From: Bacteroidales bacterium UBA1628
GTDB taxonomy: Bacteria > Bacteroidota > Bacteroidia > Bacteroidales > UBA932
Assembly (NCBI GenBank): GCA_002321335.1
Contig: DCMG01000153.1
Coordinates: 1 to 39,974 of the forward strand
Direction: 5' to 3'
Length of the DNA: 39,974 nt
Both the position numbers and the translations under genes were made by a program. A model generated the notes under the pieces. The model was not told the origin of the DNA, did no database searches, and was given only the letters and a program-made list of their open reading frames with translations. Positions 1 to 7,735 of the stretch are shown in pieces. Every line of letters starts with the position of its first letter. Within the stretch, counting starts at the first letter, position 1.

Positions 1-310
1 GCGAGGAGGCAAGCTCGGCCTGGAGGTTGACCTTGTCCATCTCGGCGATGACCTGACCGGCCTTGACGATGTCGTTGTAGTCAGCGTAGAGCTTGTCTAT
101 GATGCCTGAAACTTGCGTGCCGACTTCTACTTTGGTGACAGGTTCGACTGTACCCGTGGCTGTGACTGAACTAGAGATGTCTATCCTTTCAGCCCTGACA
201 GTCTCAAGCGTTACTGTTACCTTCCCGGTAGGACGGAAGGTCAGCCAAAGCGCGGCGGCAGTGCCGATGGTGCCGATGATAATCCATAGAGTCTTGGTTT
301 TCATATTCAT
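1..310 (-). CDS. HlyD/MacA-family periplasmic adaptor subunit of an efflux pump (N-terminal part, runs off the window)
   Basis: Only about the first 103 residues are in the window. They show an N-terminal membrane anchor (KTLWIIIGTIGTAAALWLTF), then a beta-rich stretch with TATGTVEPVTKVEVGTQVSG and a piece of the biotinyl-lipoyl-like domain (KAGQVIAEMD), as in MacA and other RND/ABC adaptor proteins. The adaptor links an inner-membrane pump to the outer-membrane channel. The start at 310 gives an ATGA overlap with the stop of the upstream tolC-like gene, so the two are probably translationally coupled; the ATG at 304, two codons inside, is an alternative. A MacB-like ABC or RND pump would be expected beyond the left edge, but it cannot be seen. 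Confidence 0.85.
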   Translation of the reverse strand, partial: MNMKTKTLWIIIGTIGTAAALWLTFRPTGKVTVTLETVRAERIDISSSVTATGTVEPVTKVEVGTQVSGIIDKLYADYNDIVKAGQVIAEMDKVNLQAELASS

Positions 311-1659
311 TGAATTTTATAGTTTCCTTGGTATATGTCGAGTAACGCATTGTTCATCAAGGCTGTGTATTTTGATTGAAGCAGCTGGACACGGGCGTTA
401 AGAAGGTTGTTCCGGGCCGTTATAAGCTCCACCGTGTTCTTCATCCCGATGTTAAACTGCTCGGCAGTGAGTTCGTAGCTCTGCTCAGCGTACTTAGCCT
501 GTTCTTTGGCGGAAGTGTACTTGGACTGGGCAGAGACCGCTTCAAGATAAGTGTCTTCGACCTCCTTCAGCAGAGCCTTCTCCACGCTCATTTGCTCCAG
601 TCTGCTGTTTTCGGCTTCAATCTTTGCCTTATTGACGGCTGTCTTGGCCTTCCTGCCTTGAAGAATAGGAATCTGTAGGCTGAGGCCGATGCTCTCGTTG
701 AAATTCCTCTCAAGCTGGCTGCCGAAAGAATCGCTCGTTCCGGAGACATTGGTTGTTCCGAGGCTCGCTGTCGCTGATAGGGTAGGGGAATATGCCGACT
801 TTGCCTGTCTGATGCTTAAATCAGCCGCCAGTACGTTCAGCCCGGCTTTCTTTATCTCCGGCATTGATTCAAGGGCATTGGCGTAGACTTCTCCCTTGCT
901 TGGAAGCAATCTAAGGATTCCAGTCTCGTCATCGGTCGGCTCTTCAAGCTCAATCTCATCGCAGACTCCGAGTTCTAAAAGTTGCTTGAGTTGCAGCTTG
1001 CAGTTGTCCAGAGTCGCCTTGGAGGATGTGATTTGATAGAGGTCGCTTGCGTGCTGGCTTTCCAGCTGGGCGACATCTACCTTGCTGAGTTCTCCGGCGT
1101 TCTTGAGCTCCACCGCCCTGTCAAGCAGGGCTTTCGATGCCTCGGCGGTGCTTTCGCTGACCTTCACTGCCTCACCAGCGTAGAGACACTGCATGTAAGC
1201 CTTCACGATTGAAATCACCACATCGTTGGTGTTTTCCGCCACAGACAAAGAATCTACTGAGTTCTGTAATCGATTTTGCTTCAGCGCTGTGCGAAGACTT
1301 CCTCCGCTAGACAGAGTGATCCCCGCGTTTAGTCCGTAGTTACCGGACCAGCTTGTGGCCTTTGACGTACTGTAGACATCTGACCCGACGACCGTGCTGT
1401 TCTCGCTTTCGGAAAACGGTCTGTTGGTGATTCCTTGACTGGCAGAGGCGTTGAGATACGGGAACATGGCGGCCTTGGCCTGATACGTGTCTTCAAGTCC
1501 GGCCAAGTGGGCGTTCCTGCTCTGGCGCAAGGCTATGTTGTTCTCCACGGCGTAGTCGATGCATTCCTGCAACGTCCATTTTTTTGTCTGCGCTCCGGCG
1601 GTCATGCAGTAGACCGTCATGGCTGAGATAATGATGATTACGTCTTTTTTCATATTCAT
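307..1659 (-). CDS. TolC-family outer membrane efflux protein
   Basis: This 450-residue protein has an N-terminal signal peptide ending near TAGAQ, then the usual duplicated, helix-rich OEP layout. It starts with WTLQECIDYAVENNIALRQ, the classic TolC-family opening, and a second repeat contains SLQIPILQGRKAKTAVNKAKIEAE. Proteins of this family form a trimeric channel through the outer membrane and periplasm for efflux. The length is normal for Bacteroidota members. It is the first gene of the minus-strand operon and overlaps the adaptor gene by 4 nt, so both are made together. The substrate cannot be told from the sequence. Confidence 0.93.
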   Translation of the reverse strand: MNMKKDVIIIISAMTVYCMTAGAQTKKWTLQECIDYAVENNIALRQSRNAHLAGLEDTYQAKAAMFPYLNASASQGITNRPFSESENSTVVGSDVYSTSKATSWSGNYGLNAGITLSSGGSLRTALKQNRLQNSVDSLSVAENTNDVVISIVKAYMQCLYAGEAVKVSESTAEASKALLDRAVELKNAGELSKVDVAQLESQHASDLYQITSSKATLDNCKLQLKQLLELGVCDEIELEEPTDDETGILRLLPSKGEVYANALESMPEIKKAGLNVLAADLSIRQAKSAYSPTLSATASLGTTNVSGTSDSFGSQLERNFNESIGLSLQIPILQGRKAKTAVNKAKIEAENSRLEQMSVEKALLKEVEDTYLEAVSAQSKYTSAKEQAKYAEQSYELTAEQFNIGMKNTVELITARNNLLNARVQLLQSKYTALMNNALLDIYQGNYKIQ

Positions 1660-1680
1660 TGATGATCAAAAAAACGGTGG

Positions 1681-1712
1681 CGAATGTAATAGTGCGGTGG
1701 GTTGTATTCAAC
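1681..1712 (-). promoter_or_regulatory. Probable Bacteroidota-type promoter of the tolC-adaptor operon
   Basis: Read on the minus strand, GTTG (1709-1712) is followed after exactly 20 nt by TACATTCG (1681-1688). This is one mismatch per box from the TTTG / TAnnTTTG consensus. The tolC-like start codon lies about 20 nt downstream of the -7 box. It fits well, but is a pattern match only. Confidence 0.5.
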
Positions 1713-1752
1713 TGAAATCGACAAACACACATATTTCATCGACGAAAATGAT

Positions 1753-1760
1753 TATATTTG
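1753..1760 (+). promoter_or_regulatory. Perfect -7 box upstream of the GH78-GH97 operon
   Basis: TATATTTG matches the TAnnTTTG -7 consensus of Bacteroidota. No good TTTG -33 box lies 19-21 nt upstream, so an activator may be needed. Transcription from here would give a leader of about 90 nt before the chosen ATG at 1857. An earlier in-frame TTG at 1758 lies inside this box, which argues against it as the start codon. Confidence 0.5.
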
Positions 1761-1856
1761 TCTTGCGGCCATGACGTTTGGCTCATTCCTAATGGTCAAG
1801 GCTGTTTGATTTGCCGGTCATGCCGGCCGCATAACACGAGAACAGTAACAAAGAAT

Positions 1857-4106
1857 ATGACAATGAAAGTTTCAAATCTCATCTGGAGGGCAGCCATCAC
1901 GGCGGCTTTGACTCTCGCCGCGGCCTCATTGGCCGGAGCGGAGTCACGTTCCGATTGGAAAGCCCATTGGATCACCAATTCGTGGGTTCAAAGCACAACA
2001 AACACTTGGATTTCCTACCGTAAGGAGGTCAATGTGGCAAAACGTCCTGACAAGCTTGTCGCCAAAATAGCGGTGGATTCAAAGTACTGGATGTGGATCA
2101 ACGGTGAGCTTGCTGTCTTCGAAGGTGGGCTCAAACGCGGTCCGTTCCCTAACGGAACATATTACGACAAGGTAGATATCGCTCCTTATCTCAAGGAGGG
2201 CAACAACACTATAGCCATACTGCTCTGGCATTTCGGCAAGCAGGGGTTCAGCCACAACAACAGCGGCCAGGCGGCTTTGATCTTCGAGGCTGTTTCTCCT
2301 GAACTGGAAATACTTTCCGACAACTCATGGCTCTGCGTCCCTAATCCGGCTTATAGCAGCACGGACGCGCCTCATCCGAACTACAGACTTCCGGAAAGCA
2401 ACATCCGCTTCGATGCGGGCAAGGAGCAGCATGGATGGAATATGCCAGGTTTCAATGTACGAAAGAAGATGTTCAGAGCCGCCATAGTGGATGAGATGGT
2501 GTGGCCTGCCATGGGTGAGCTTGTGGAGCGCCCGATTCCTATGTGGAAGGACTACGGGCTTAAGGAATATGTCTCTGTCCGTCTATCCAACGACACCGTC
2601 TATTGCAAACTGCCTTACAACGCCCAGGTCACACCTTACCTAAAGGTCGAGGCCAAAGGGGGAGAGATGGTCAGGATAATGACCGACAACTATCGCGGCG
2701 GCAGCGAGAACAATGTCCGAGCCGAGTACATCACACGCAAGGGCGTTCAAGAATATGAGAACCTCGGCTGGATGAACGGTCACGAGGTCTGGTACATAGT
2801 GCCTTCCGGAGTGAAGGTTCTTGACCTTAAGTACCGTGAGACAGGCTACGACACTGAGTTCTCAGGCTCGTTCGAGTGCGAGGACCCGTTCCTCAACGAA
2901 CTTTGGAAACGTTCGGCGAGAACTCTTTACATCACTATGCGCGACACCTACATGGATTGCCCGGACCGCGAGCGCGCCCAGTGGTGGGGAGACGAGGTAA
3001 ATGAACTGGGAGAGGCCTTCTACGCTTTGTCTCCGTCAGGTCAGTTACTCGCCAGAAAGGGCATCCTTGAGCTTGTGAACTGGCAAGCGGCCAACGGAGT
3101 GCTTTACTCCCCGGTGCCGGCCGGCAACCGTGTGAGCGAACTTCCGCTCCAGATGCTTGCTTCCGTGGGCTGGTACGGTTTCCACACTCAGTACTGGTTC
3201 AGCGGTGACAGCAGTTTTGTGGCGGAAGTCTATCCTAAAGTCGAGCGTTATCTGTTCAGAGGCGGTCTCTGGAGATTCCAGGATAATGGCCTTCTGAAAG
3301 TCCGTCCAGGTGATTGGAACTGGGGAGACTGGGGCGATGACATTGACACGGAAGTCTTGACTAACTGCTGGTATTATCTTGCCCTCAAATCCCAAAAGGA
3401 ATTCGCACGCATTCTCGGTAAGGAGAAGGATGCGGAGACGATTGAGGCTTTGATGAAAAGAATATCCGACAGTTTCGACGCATACTATTGGACAGGTTCC
3501 GCCTACCGTGATCCGAACTACAAGAAGCAGACTGACGACCGCGCTCAGGCTATGGCCATCGTTTCCGGCCTTGCCTCTGCTGACAAGTATCCGGCTCTGT
3601 TAGAGACCCTTAAAAAGGAGTATCACGCAAGCCCTTACATGGAGAAGTACGTCCTTGAGGCTCTCTTCAAGATGGGACACGGTGATTTTGCCATCGAGAG
3701 GATGAAGTCTCGCTACGCCAAGATGCTTAAGTACGACTACACAACCCTGTTCGAAGGTTGGGGAATCGGCAGCGAGGGCTTCGGTGGTGGCACGATCAAC
3801 CATGCTTGGAGCGGAGGCCCGCTGACTATCCTAAGTCAGAAACTCTGCGGAATCGAGCCGACATCACCTGGCTTCAAGACATTCGAGGTCAAGCCTCAGA
3901 TGGGGTCTTTGAAAACGGCGTCCGCCTCTCTTGAGACCCACTTTGGAATGATCCGTGTATCCCTCAGCAGAAAGTCAGCCAAGTCACATGTGGCCTCGCT
4001 CACGATAGAGGTTCCGGAAGGCACCACAGCCACTGTCACGGCCACAAACGGCAAACCGAAGACTATTGCCGCGGGAACATATTCATTGAAAATCAAGGTT
4101 GAATAA
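1857..4106 (+). CDS. GH78-like alpha-L-rhamnosidase family protein, secreted
   Basis: The protein has 749 residues. The start at 1857 gives a clean signal peptide (MTMKVSNLIWRAA...LAGAE); longer in-frame versions begin inside the promoter and lack a sensible N-terminus. An N-terminal beta-sandwich (WKAHWIT, then DSKYWMWINGE) comes first, then a C-terminal six-hairpin barrel. DCPDRERAQWWGDE near residues 367-380 matches the GH78 signature that carries the general acid (E372 is a candidate), and TTLFEGW (E633) looks like the general-base motif, followed by NHAWSGGP. Such enzymes remove terminal alpha-L-rhamnose from plant or microbial glycans. The GH97 gene starts 20 nt downstream. Rhamnose specificity is a family inference, not proven. 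Confidence 0.85.
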   Translation: MTMKVSNLIWRAAITAALTLAAASLAGAESRSDWKAHWITNSWVQSTTNTWISYRKEVNVAKRPDKLVAKIAVDSKYWMWINGELAVFEGGLKRGPFPNGTYYDKVDIAPYLKEGNNTIAILLWHFGKQGFSHNNSGQAALIFEAVSPELEILSDNSWLCVPNPAYSSTDAPHPNYRLPESNIRFDAGKEQHGWNMPGFNVRKKMFRAAIVDEMVWPAMGELVERPIPMWKDYGLKEYVSVRLSNDTVYCKLPYNAQVTPYLKVEAKGGEMVRIMTDNYRGGSENNVRAEYITRKGVQEYENLGWMNGHEVWYIVPSGVKVLDLKYRETGYDTEFSGSFECEDPFLNELWKRSARTLYITMRDTYMDCPDRERAQWWGDEVNELGEAFYALSPSGQLLARKGILELVNWQAANGVLYSPVPAGNRVSELPLQMLASVGWYGFHTQYWFSGDSSFVAEVYPKVERYLFRGGLWRFQDNGLLKVRPGDWNWGDWGDDIDTEVLTNCWYYLALKSQKEFARILGKEKDAETIEALMKRISDSFDAYYWTGSAYRDPNYKKQTDDRAQAMAIVSGLASADKYPALLETLKKEYHASPYMEKYVLEALFKMGHGDFAIERMKSRYAKMLKYDYTTLFEGWGIGSEGFGGGTINHAWSGGPLTILSQKLCGIEPTSPGFKTFEVKPQMGSLKTASASLETHFGMIRVSLSRKSAKSHVASLTIEVPEGTTATVTATNGKPKTIAAGTYSLKIKVE

Positions 4107-4126
4107 TTCATAAAATTACTTGTTAT

Positions 4127-6130
4127 ATGACTTTAAAAACTTTAATTGCAGCGGCGGCCGTCTCATTTGCGGCCATACTGCCGGTCGCGGCCAAAGATGT
4201 GACATACAAGGTAATTTCGCCTGACGGGCATCTTTCAGCCACTGTTGTTGTGGGGCAGACTGTTTCGTATTCGGTTTCAAGAGATGGTGTCAACCTGATC
4301 GCTCCATCGGATATTTCTATGTCTTTGTCAGACGGAATCGTGTTCGGTGAGAACGACAAAGTACGCAAGGTCAAAAAAGCCAGCGTGGATCAGATCCTCC
4401 CGACCGTTGCCTATAAGAAGGCGCAGGTCCGTGACAACTACAATGAGATTACACTCATATTCAAAGAGTTCACACTTGCATTCCGTGCTTATGATGAAGG
4501 TGTGGCCTATCGTTTTGCCAGCTCGTTGAAGAATGATTCAAAGGTGTTGGCCGAGAAGGCTCAGTTCAATTTCGCAAAGGATTGGGACGCTTATGTGCCT
4601 TATGTGAAGCAGCACACGGAAACCCTTGAGAGCCAGTATTGGAACTCTTTCGAGAACACCTATTCCATACATGCTCTTACACAGTGGAACAAGGAACGTC
4701 TGGCGTTCCTCCCGATCGCAGTTTCGGCGGAGGGTGGCATGAAGGTGCTCGTCACAGAGTCAGATCTTGTGAACTACCCAGGGATGTACCTTTATAACGA
4801 AGGCGACGCTACGACCCTTACCGGACGTTTCGCTCCGTACCCGAAGACAGTTGAACAGGGAGGACACAATATGCTTCAGGGCGTAGTCAAGGATCGCGAG
4901 AACTACATCGCTTCCTGCACTGCCGGAGAGTCTTTTCCTTGGAGAATCATCATGGTTTCGACAAATGATGCGGAACTTGCCGTCAATGACATGGTATGGA
5001 AGCTCGGCGAGCCTGCCGATCCTTCGGTGGATTATTCATGGGTAAAGCCTGGCAAGGTGGCTTGGGACTGGTGGAACGCATGGAATCTTTACGGAGTGGA
5101 TTTCCGCGCCGGAATCAACAACGACACCTACAAGTACTACATCGACTTCGCTCAGAAGCATGGCATTGAATATGTCATCCTGGACGAGGGCTGGGCTGTC
5201 AACAAGAAGGCCGACCTGATGCAGATAATCCCAGAAATCGACCTCCCGATGCTTTGTGAATATGCCAAAGCGCATAACGTTGGCCTTATCCTTTGGGCTG
5301 GCTATTATGCCTTCGACCGTGATATGGAGAATGTTTGCAAGCATTACTCCGAGATGGGCATAAAGGGTTTCAAGGTCGATTTCATGGACCGTGACGACCA
5401 GTATATGGTTGATTTCTTCAGGCGTTCGGCTGAAACCGCCGCCAAATACGGACTTTTGATTGACTTCCACGGAGCGTTCAAGCCGGTCGGACTCAACCGC
5501 ACCTATCCTAATGTGATCAACTACGAGGGCGTTTTCGGTCTGGAGCAGATGAAATGGAGCAAGCCGACAGTCGATCAGGTTACTTATGATGTCACGGTTC
5601 CGTTCATCAGAATGGCCGCGGGCCCGATGGATTACACCCAAGGAGCTATGCGCAACGCCACCAAGAAGAACTATCAGCCTGTGAACTCAGAGGCGATGAG
5701 CCAAGGCACCCGCTGCCACCAGCTCGCTGAATATGTCGTCTTCGACTCTCCGTTGAATATGCTGTGCGACTCTCCTTCCAACTATATGGCTGAGACTGAA
5801 TGCACTGAGTTTATCGCAGAATGCCCGACAGTCTGGGACGAGAGCATCGCCGTGAATGGTGTGCTTGGCCGTTACATCACCCTTGCCCGCCGCAGTGGCG
5901 ACGTTTGGTACGTCGGTTCCCTTAATGATTGGAAGTCCCGTGATCTCACACTTGATTTTGGTTTCCTCGGTGACGGCGAATGGACAATGGAAATATTCCG
6001 TGACGGCATCAACGCCGACCGCGCCGCCCGTGACTACAAGCGTGAGTCCGCCATCGTTCCTGCAGACCGCAAAGTGAAGATTCACATGGCTCCTGGCGGC
6101 GGTTGGACAGCCCGTCTGACTAAGAATTAG
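4127..6130 (+). CDS. GH97 glycoside hydrolase, probable retaining alpha-galactosidase type
   Basis: The protein has 667 residues and a signal peptide (FAAILPVAAKD). An N-terminal beta domain starts DVTYKVISPDGHLSATV, then comes the GH97 barrel: WDWWNAWNLYG, VILDEGWA, KGFKVDFMDRDDQ and VNYEGVFGLEQ. An Asp in the KVDFMDR motif (D418) is the mark of the retaining GH97 branch typified by the Bacteroides alpha-galactosidase; the inverting SusB-type alpha-glucosidases use glutamates instead. E467 or E473 in the EGVFGLE loop is the likely acid/base, E473 fitting better by spacing. It follows the GH78-like gene in the same operon and is probably periplasmic. Alpha-galactosidase activity is inferred from the motif; related alpha-glycosidase activities remain possible. 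Confidence 0.9.
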   Translation: MTLKTLIAAAAVSFAAILPVAAKDVTYKVISPDGHLSATVVVGQTVSYSVSRDGVNLIAPSDISMSLSDGIVFGENDKVRKVKKASVDQILPTVAYKKAQVRDNYNEITLIFKEFTLAFRAYDEGVAYRFASSLKNDSKVLAEKAQFNFAKDWDAYVPYVKQHTETLESQYWNSFENTYSIHALTQWNKERLAFLPIAVSAEGGMKVLVTESDLVNYPGMYLYNEGDATTLTGRFAPYPKTVEQGGHNMLQGVVKDRENYIASCTAGESFPWRIIMVSTNDAELAVNDMVWKLGEPADPSVDYSWVKPGKVAWDWWNAWNLYGVDFRAGINNDTYKYYIDFAQKHGIEYVILDEGWAVNKKADLMQIIPEIDLPMLCEYAKAHNVGLILWAGYYAFDRDMENVCKHYSEMGIKGFKVDFMDRDDQYMVDFFRRSAETAAKYGLLIDFHGAFKPVGLNRTYPNVINYEGVFGLEQMKWSKPTVDQVTYDVTVPFIRMAAGPMDYTQGAMRNATKKNYQPVNSEAMSQGTRCHQLAEYVVFDSPLNMLCDSPSNYMAETECTEFIAECPTVWDESIAVNGVLGRYITLARRSGDVWYVGSLNDWKSRDLTLDFGFLGDGEWTMEIFRDGINADRAARDYKRESAIVPADRKVKIHMAPGGGWTARLTKN

Positions 6131-6169
6131 GAATATACACAATCCTTATTATGGATAAAACTTCATTCG

Positions 6170-6200
6170 TCCGCTCCTTTTCGGGGCGGGCGTTATTTTT
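6170..6200 (+). terminator. Intrinsic terminator of the GH78-GH97 operon
   Basis: A 7-bp GC-rich stem (CCGCTCC with GGGGCGG, one G-U pair) closes a short loop and is followed by a T-rich run (GTTATTTTTAT). It lies 40 nt after the GH97 stop. Confidence 0.7.
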
Positions 6201-6252
6201 ATATATTCACGCTTCTGGAGCCTCTGTTTGCTTCCTCGAAGCGTAATTGTCG

Positions 6253-6293
6253 AGGAATCACGCTTTTCAAAATCGTGATTATTGTTATCTTTG
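6253..6293 (+). promoter_or_regulatory. Promoter region of the vsr gene with an operator-like dyad
   Basis: TATCTTTG at 6286-6293 is a perfect -7 box. Just upstream lies AATCACG (6256-6262), an 11-nt gap, then CGTGATT (6274-6280), a perfect 7-bp dyad over the -33 region, where no good TTTG is present. The 11-mer AGGAATCACGC (6253-6263) also occurs twice in tandem at 17858-17879, upstream of the DUF1080 operon promoter. Confidence 0.45.
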
Positions 6294-6342
6294 CACTCTG
6301 TTAAGTGAGTGTCAAGATAAGTGTATCCTAGCAATTTGAGGA

Positions 6343-6822
6343 ATGTCCGACACGATGACCAGAGAGCAGCGGCATTATTGTATGTCGAGGATCAGGGGAA
6401 AGGACACGCGGCCGGAGATGGTCGTGAGGAGATACCTGCATGCTCATGGGTTCAGATATTCGCTTCACGTCAGGAAGTTGCCGGGGTGTCCGGACATAGT
6501 GCTCAGGAAATACCACACTGTGATATTCATTAACGGATGTTTCTGGCACGGGCATCCAGGGTGTGAGAAGTTCAGGATGCCGAGTTCCAATGTGGAGTTC
6601 TGGCAGGAGAAAATCCGGAGGAACAAGGAACGTGACGCTCAGGAAGTGGCTGCCATGGAGGCGTTAGGTTGGAATGTGATTGTGGTTTGGGAATGTGAAC
6701 TCTCAAAGGCTAACAAGGAAGACTCGCTGGAGAATCTGGCCGATACGCTTAGACGTAACATTGAACCTGAGTCCATTCATCCTATTCCGCCTTCGGTGCG
6801 CAAACTGTCGTTGAAGGAATAG
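6343..6822 (+). CDS. vsr: Very short patch repair (Vsr-type) endonuclease
   Basis: This 159-residue protein nicks DNA next to T:G mismatches that arise by deamination of 5-methylcytosine. It carries the family features in order: MSRIRGKDTRPE, D51 in LPGCPDIV (the same number as the catalytic Asp of E. coli Vsr), INGCFWHGHPGC with C66, H69 and H71 for zinc and catalysis, and a C-terminal WECEL supplying another cysteine. The HGHPGC segment is one residue longer than in E. coli. No cytosine methyltransferase gene lies nearby, although vsr usually accompanies one. It has its own promoter region and is followed 50 nt later by an unrelated membrane-protein gene. Confidence 0.93.
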   Translation: MSDTMTREQRHYCMSRIRGKDTRPEMVVRRYLHAHGFRYSLHVRKLPGCPDIVLRKYHTVIFINGCFWHGHPGCEKFRMPSSNVEFWQEKIRRNKERDAQEVAAMEALGWNVIVVWECELSKANKEDSLENLADTLRRNIEPESIHPIPPSVRKLSLKE

Positions 6823-6854
6823 GTTGCTTACGGTAATATAATTGAGTATATTCG
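6823..6854 (+). promoter_or_regulatory. Possible promoter of the lysoplasmalogenase-like gene
   Basis: GTTG (6823-6826), a 20-nt gap and TATATTCG (6847-6854) make a near-consensus Bacteroidota promoter ending 18 nt before the start codon at 6873. Confidence 0.4.
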
Positions 6855-6872
6855 CAGAAATATTCAGAAAAG

Positions 6873-7571
6873 ATGAAGCCTCTAAAAGTGCCGCGTCAGA
6901 TGGTGTTCAGCCTGTTCGTTCTGGCTTCGATAGGAAATCTAGTCGGCCAATTCGTTGTGGGACATGTTCTTGCGGTGTGCACCAAGCCATTGATTGTGCC
7001 GTCGCTGGCGTTGTATTGCTGGCTCCTTTTGAAGGAGAATGATGTTTGCGGGCGCAGGGTGGTCACTTTGATGCTGGCCATGGCGTTCGGGGCGCTTGGG
7101 GATGTGTTGCTGATGTTCAGCGGTCAGAGTTGTTTTCTGGCCGGATTGTTTGCATTTCTGATAGGACACCTGTTCTACTTGTGCACGATTCCGTTCCCTG
7201 ACAAAGGAGGACATAAAAGAATATTCAGTGTTGCCCTTTTTGCGTTGTTGATCATCATCATGAGTGTCGCTTCGCAATTCTTTGCGGTGAAAGGCTTTAT
7301 GGGAATGTGCGTGACGGCGTATGCCTGCGTTTTCGCCTTTGTCATCCATGCCGGAATCATGGCTGCCGTGGACACTAAGAACAAGTTGTTCGTAGTGACG
7401 GTCATAGGTTACGTTCTTTTCGTTGTTTCTGACACGATTCTGGCTACCGGAGTCTTTACTGACCTGAGAATTCCGAAGCGTGGATTTTGGGTGATGCTGA
7501 CCTACATTTTGGCTCAGACGCTCATCTCGGTTTCTCTTACTTTGGTGGAAATAAAAAAGCAAAAGAAATAA
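6873..7571 (+). CDS. YhhN/TMEM86-family lysoplasmalogenase-like membrane protein
   Basis: A 232-residue, very hydrophobic protein with about eight predicted membrane spans. It has the family's conserved stretches: CTKPLIVPSLALY near residues 36-48, then GDVLLM and FLIGHLFYL further on. Family members (TMEM86, YhhN) hydrolyse the vinyl-ether bond of lysoplasmalogens in the membrane. Plasmalogens occur in some anaerobic Bacteroidales, so the role is reasonable but unproven here; some YhhN proteins have no known substrate. It probably has its own weak promoter after vsr. Its end lies about 57 nt before the tRNA gene. Confidence 0.85.
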   Translation: MKPLKVPRQMVFSLFVLASIGNLVGQFVVGHVLAVCTKPLIVPSLALYCWLLLKENDVCGRRVVTLMLAMAFGALGDVLLMFSGQSCFLAGLFAFLIGHLFYLCTIPFPDKGGHKRIFSVALFALLIIIMSVASQFFAVKGFMGMCVTAYACVFAFVIHAGIMAAVDTKNKLFVVTVIGYVLFVVSDTILATGVFTDLRIPKRGFWVMLTYILAQTLISVSLTLVEIKKQKK

Positions 7572-7582
7572 GATCTCAAGAA

Positions 7583-7614
7583 ATTGACAATTATCCCGAA
7601 AATTGTTAATTTTG
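7583..7614 (+). promoter_or_regulatory. Promoter of tRNA-Ser
   Basis: ATTG (7583-7586) is followed after 20 nt by a perfect TAATTTTG -7 box (7607-7614), 13 nt before the mature tRNA 5' end. Confidence 0.6.
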
Positions 7615-7627
7615 TATCGCAAAACAC

Positions 7628-7712
7628 GGAGGATTGTCCGAGTGGTTTATGGTGCTTGTCTCGAAAACAAGTCGGCTGAAAGGCCCCACAGGTTCGAATC
7701 CTGTATCCTCCG
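7628..7712 (+). tRNA. tRNA-Ser (anticodon CGA)
   Basis: The acceptor arms GGAGGAT (7628-7634) and ATCCTCC (7705-7711) pair perfectly, with discriminator G at 7712. The anticodon stem CTTGT/ACAAG encloses CTCGAAA, giving anticodon CGA, which reads UCG serine codons. A long variable arm and the GGTTCGAATCC T-loop fit a class II serine tRNA. CCA is not encoded. The GH2 gene starts only 23 nt downstream with no terminator between, so read-through into that gene is possible. Confidence 0.96.
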
Positions 7713-7735
7713 CTTTCACTGATTAATAACAAGTT

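Noticed and set aside
5036..5641. 201-codon minus-strand ORF inside the GH97 gene, and a 211-codon one inside the GH2 gene (9548-10183)
   Set aside because: Antisense shadows of strongly supported genes, with no motifs of their own.
7628..7712. tRNA-Ser as integration site of a genomic island
   Set aside because: No integrase next to it and no repeat of the tRNA 3' end was found downstream in the window.
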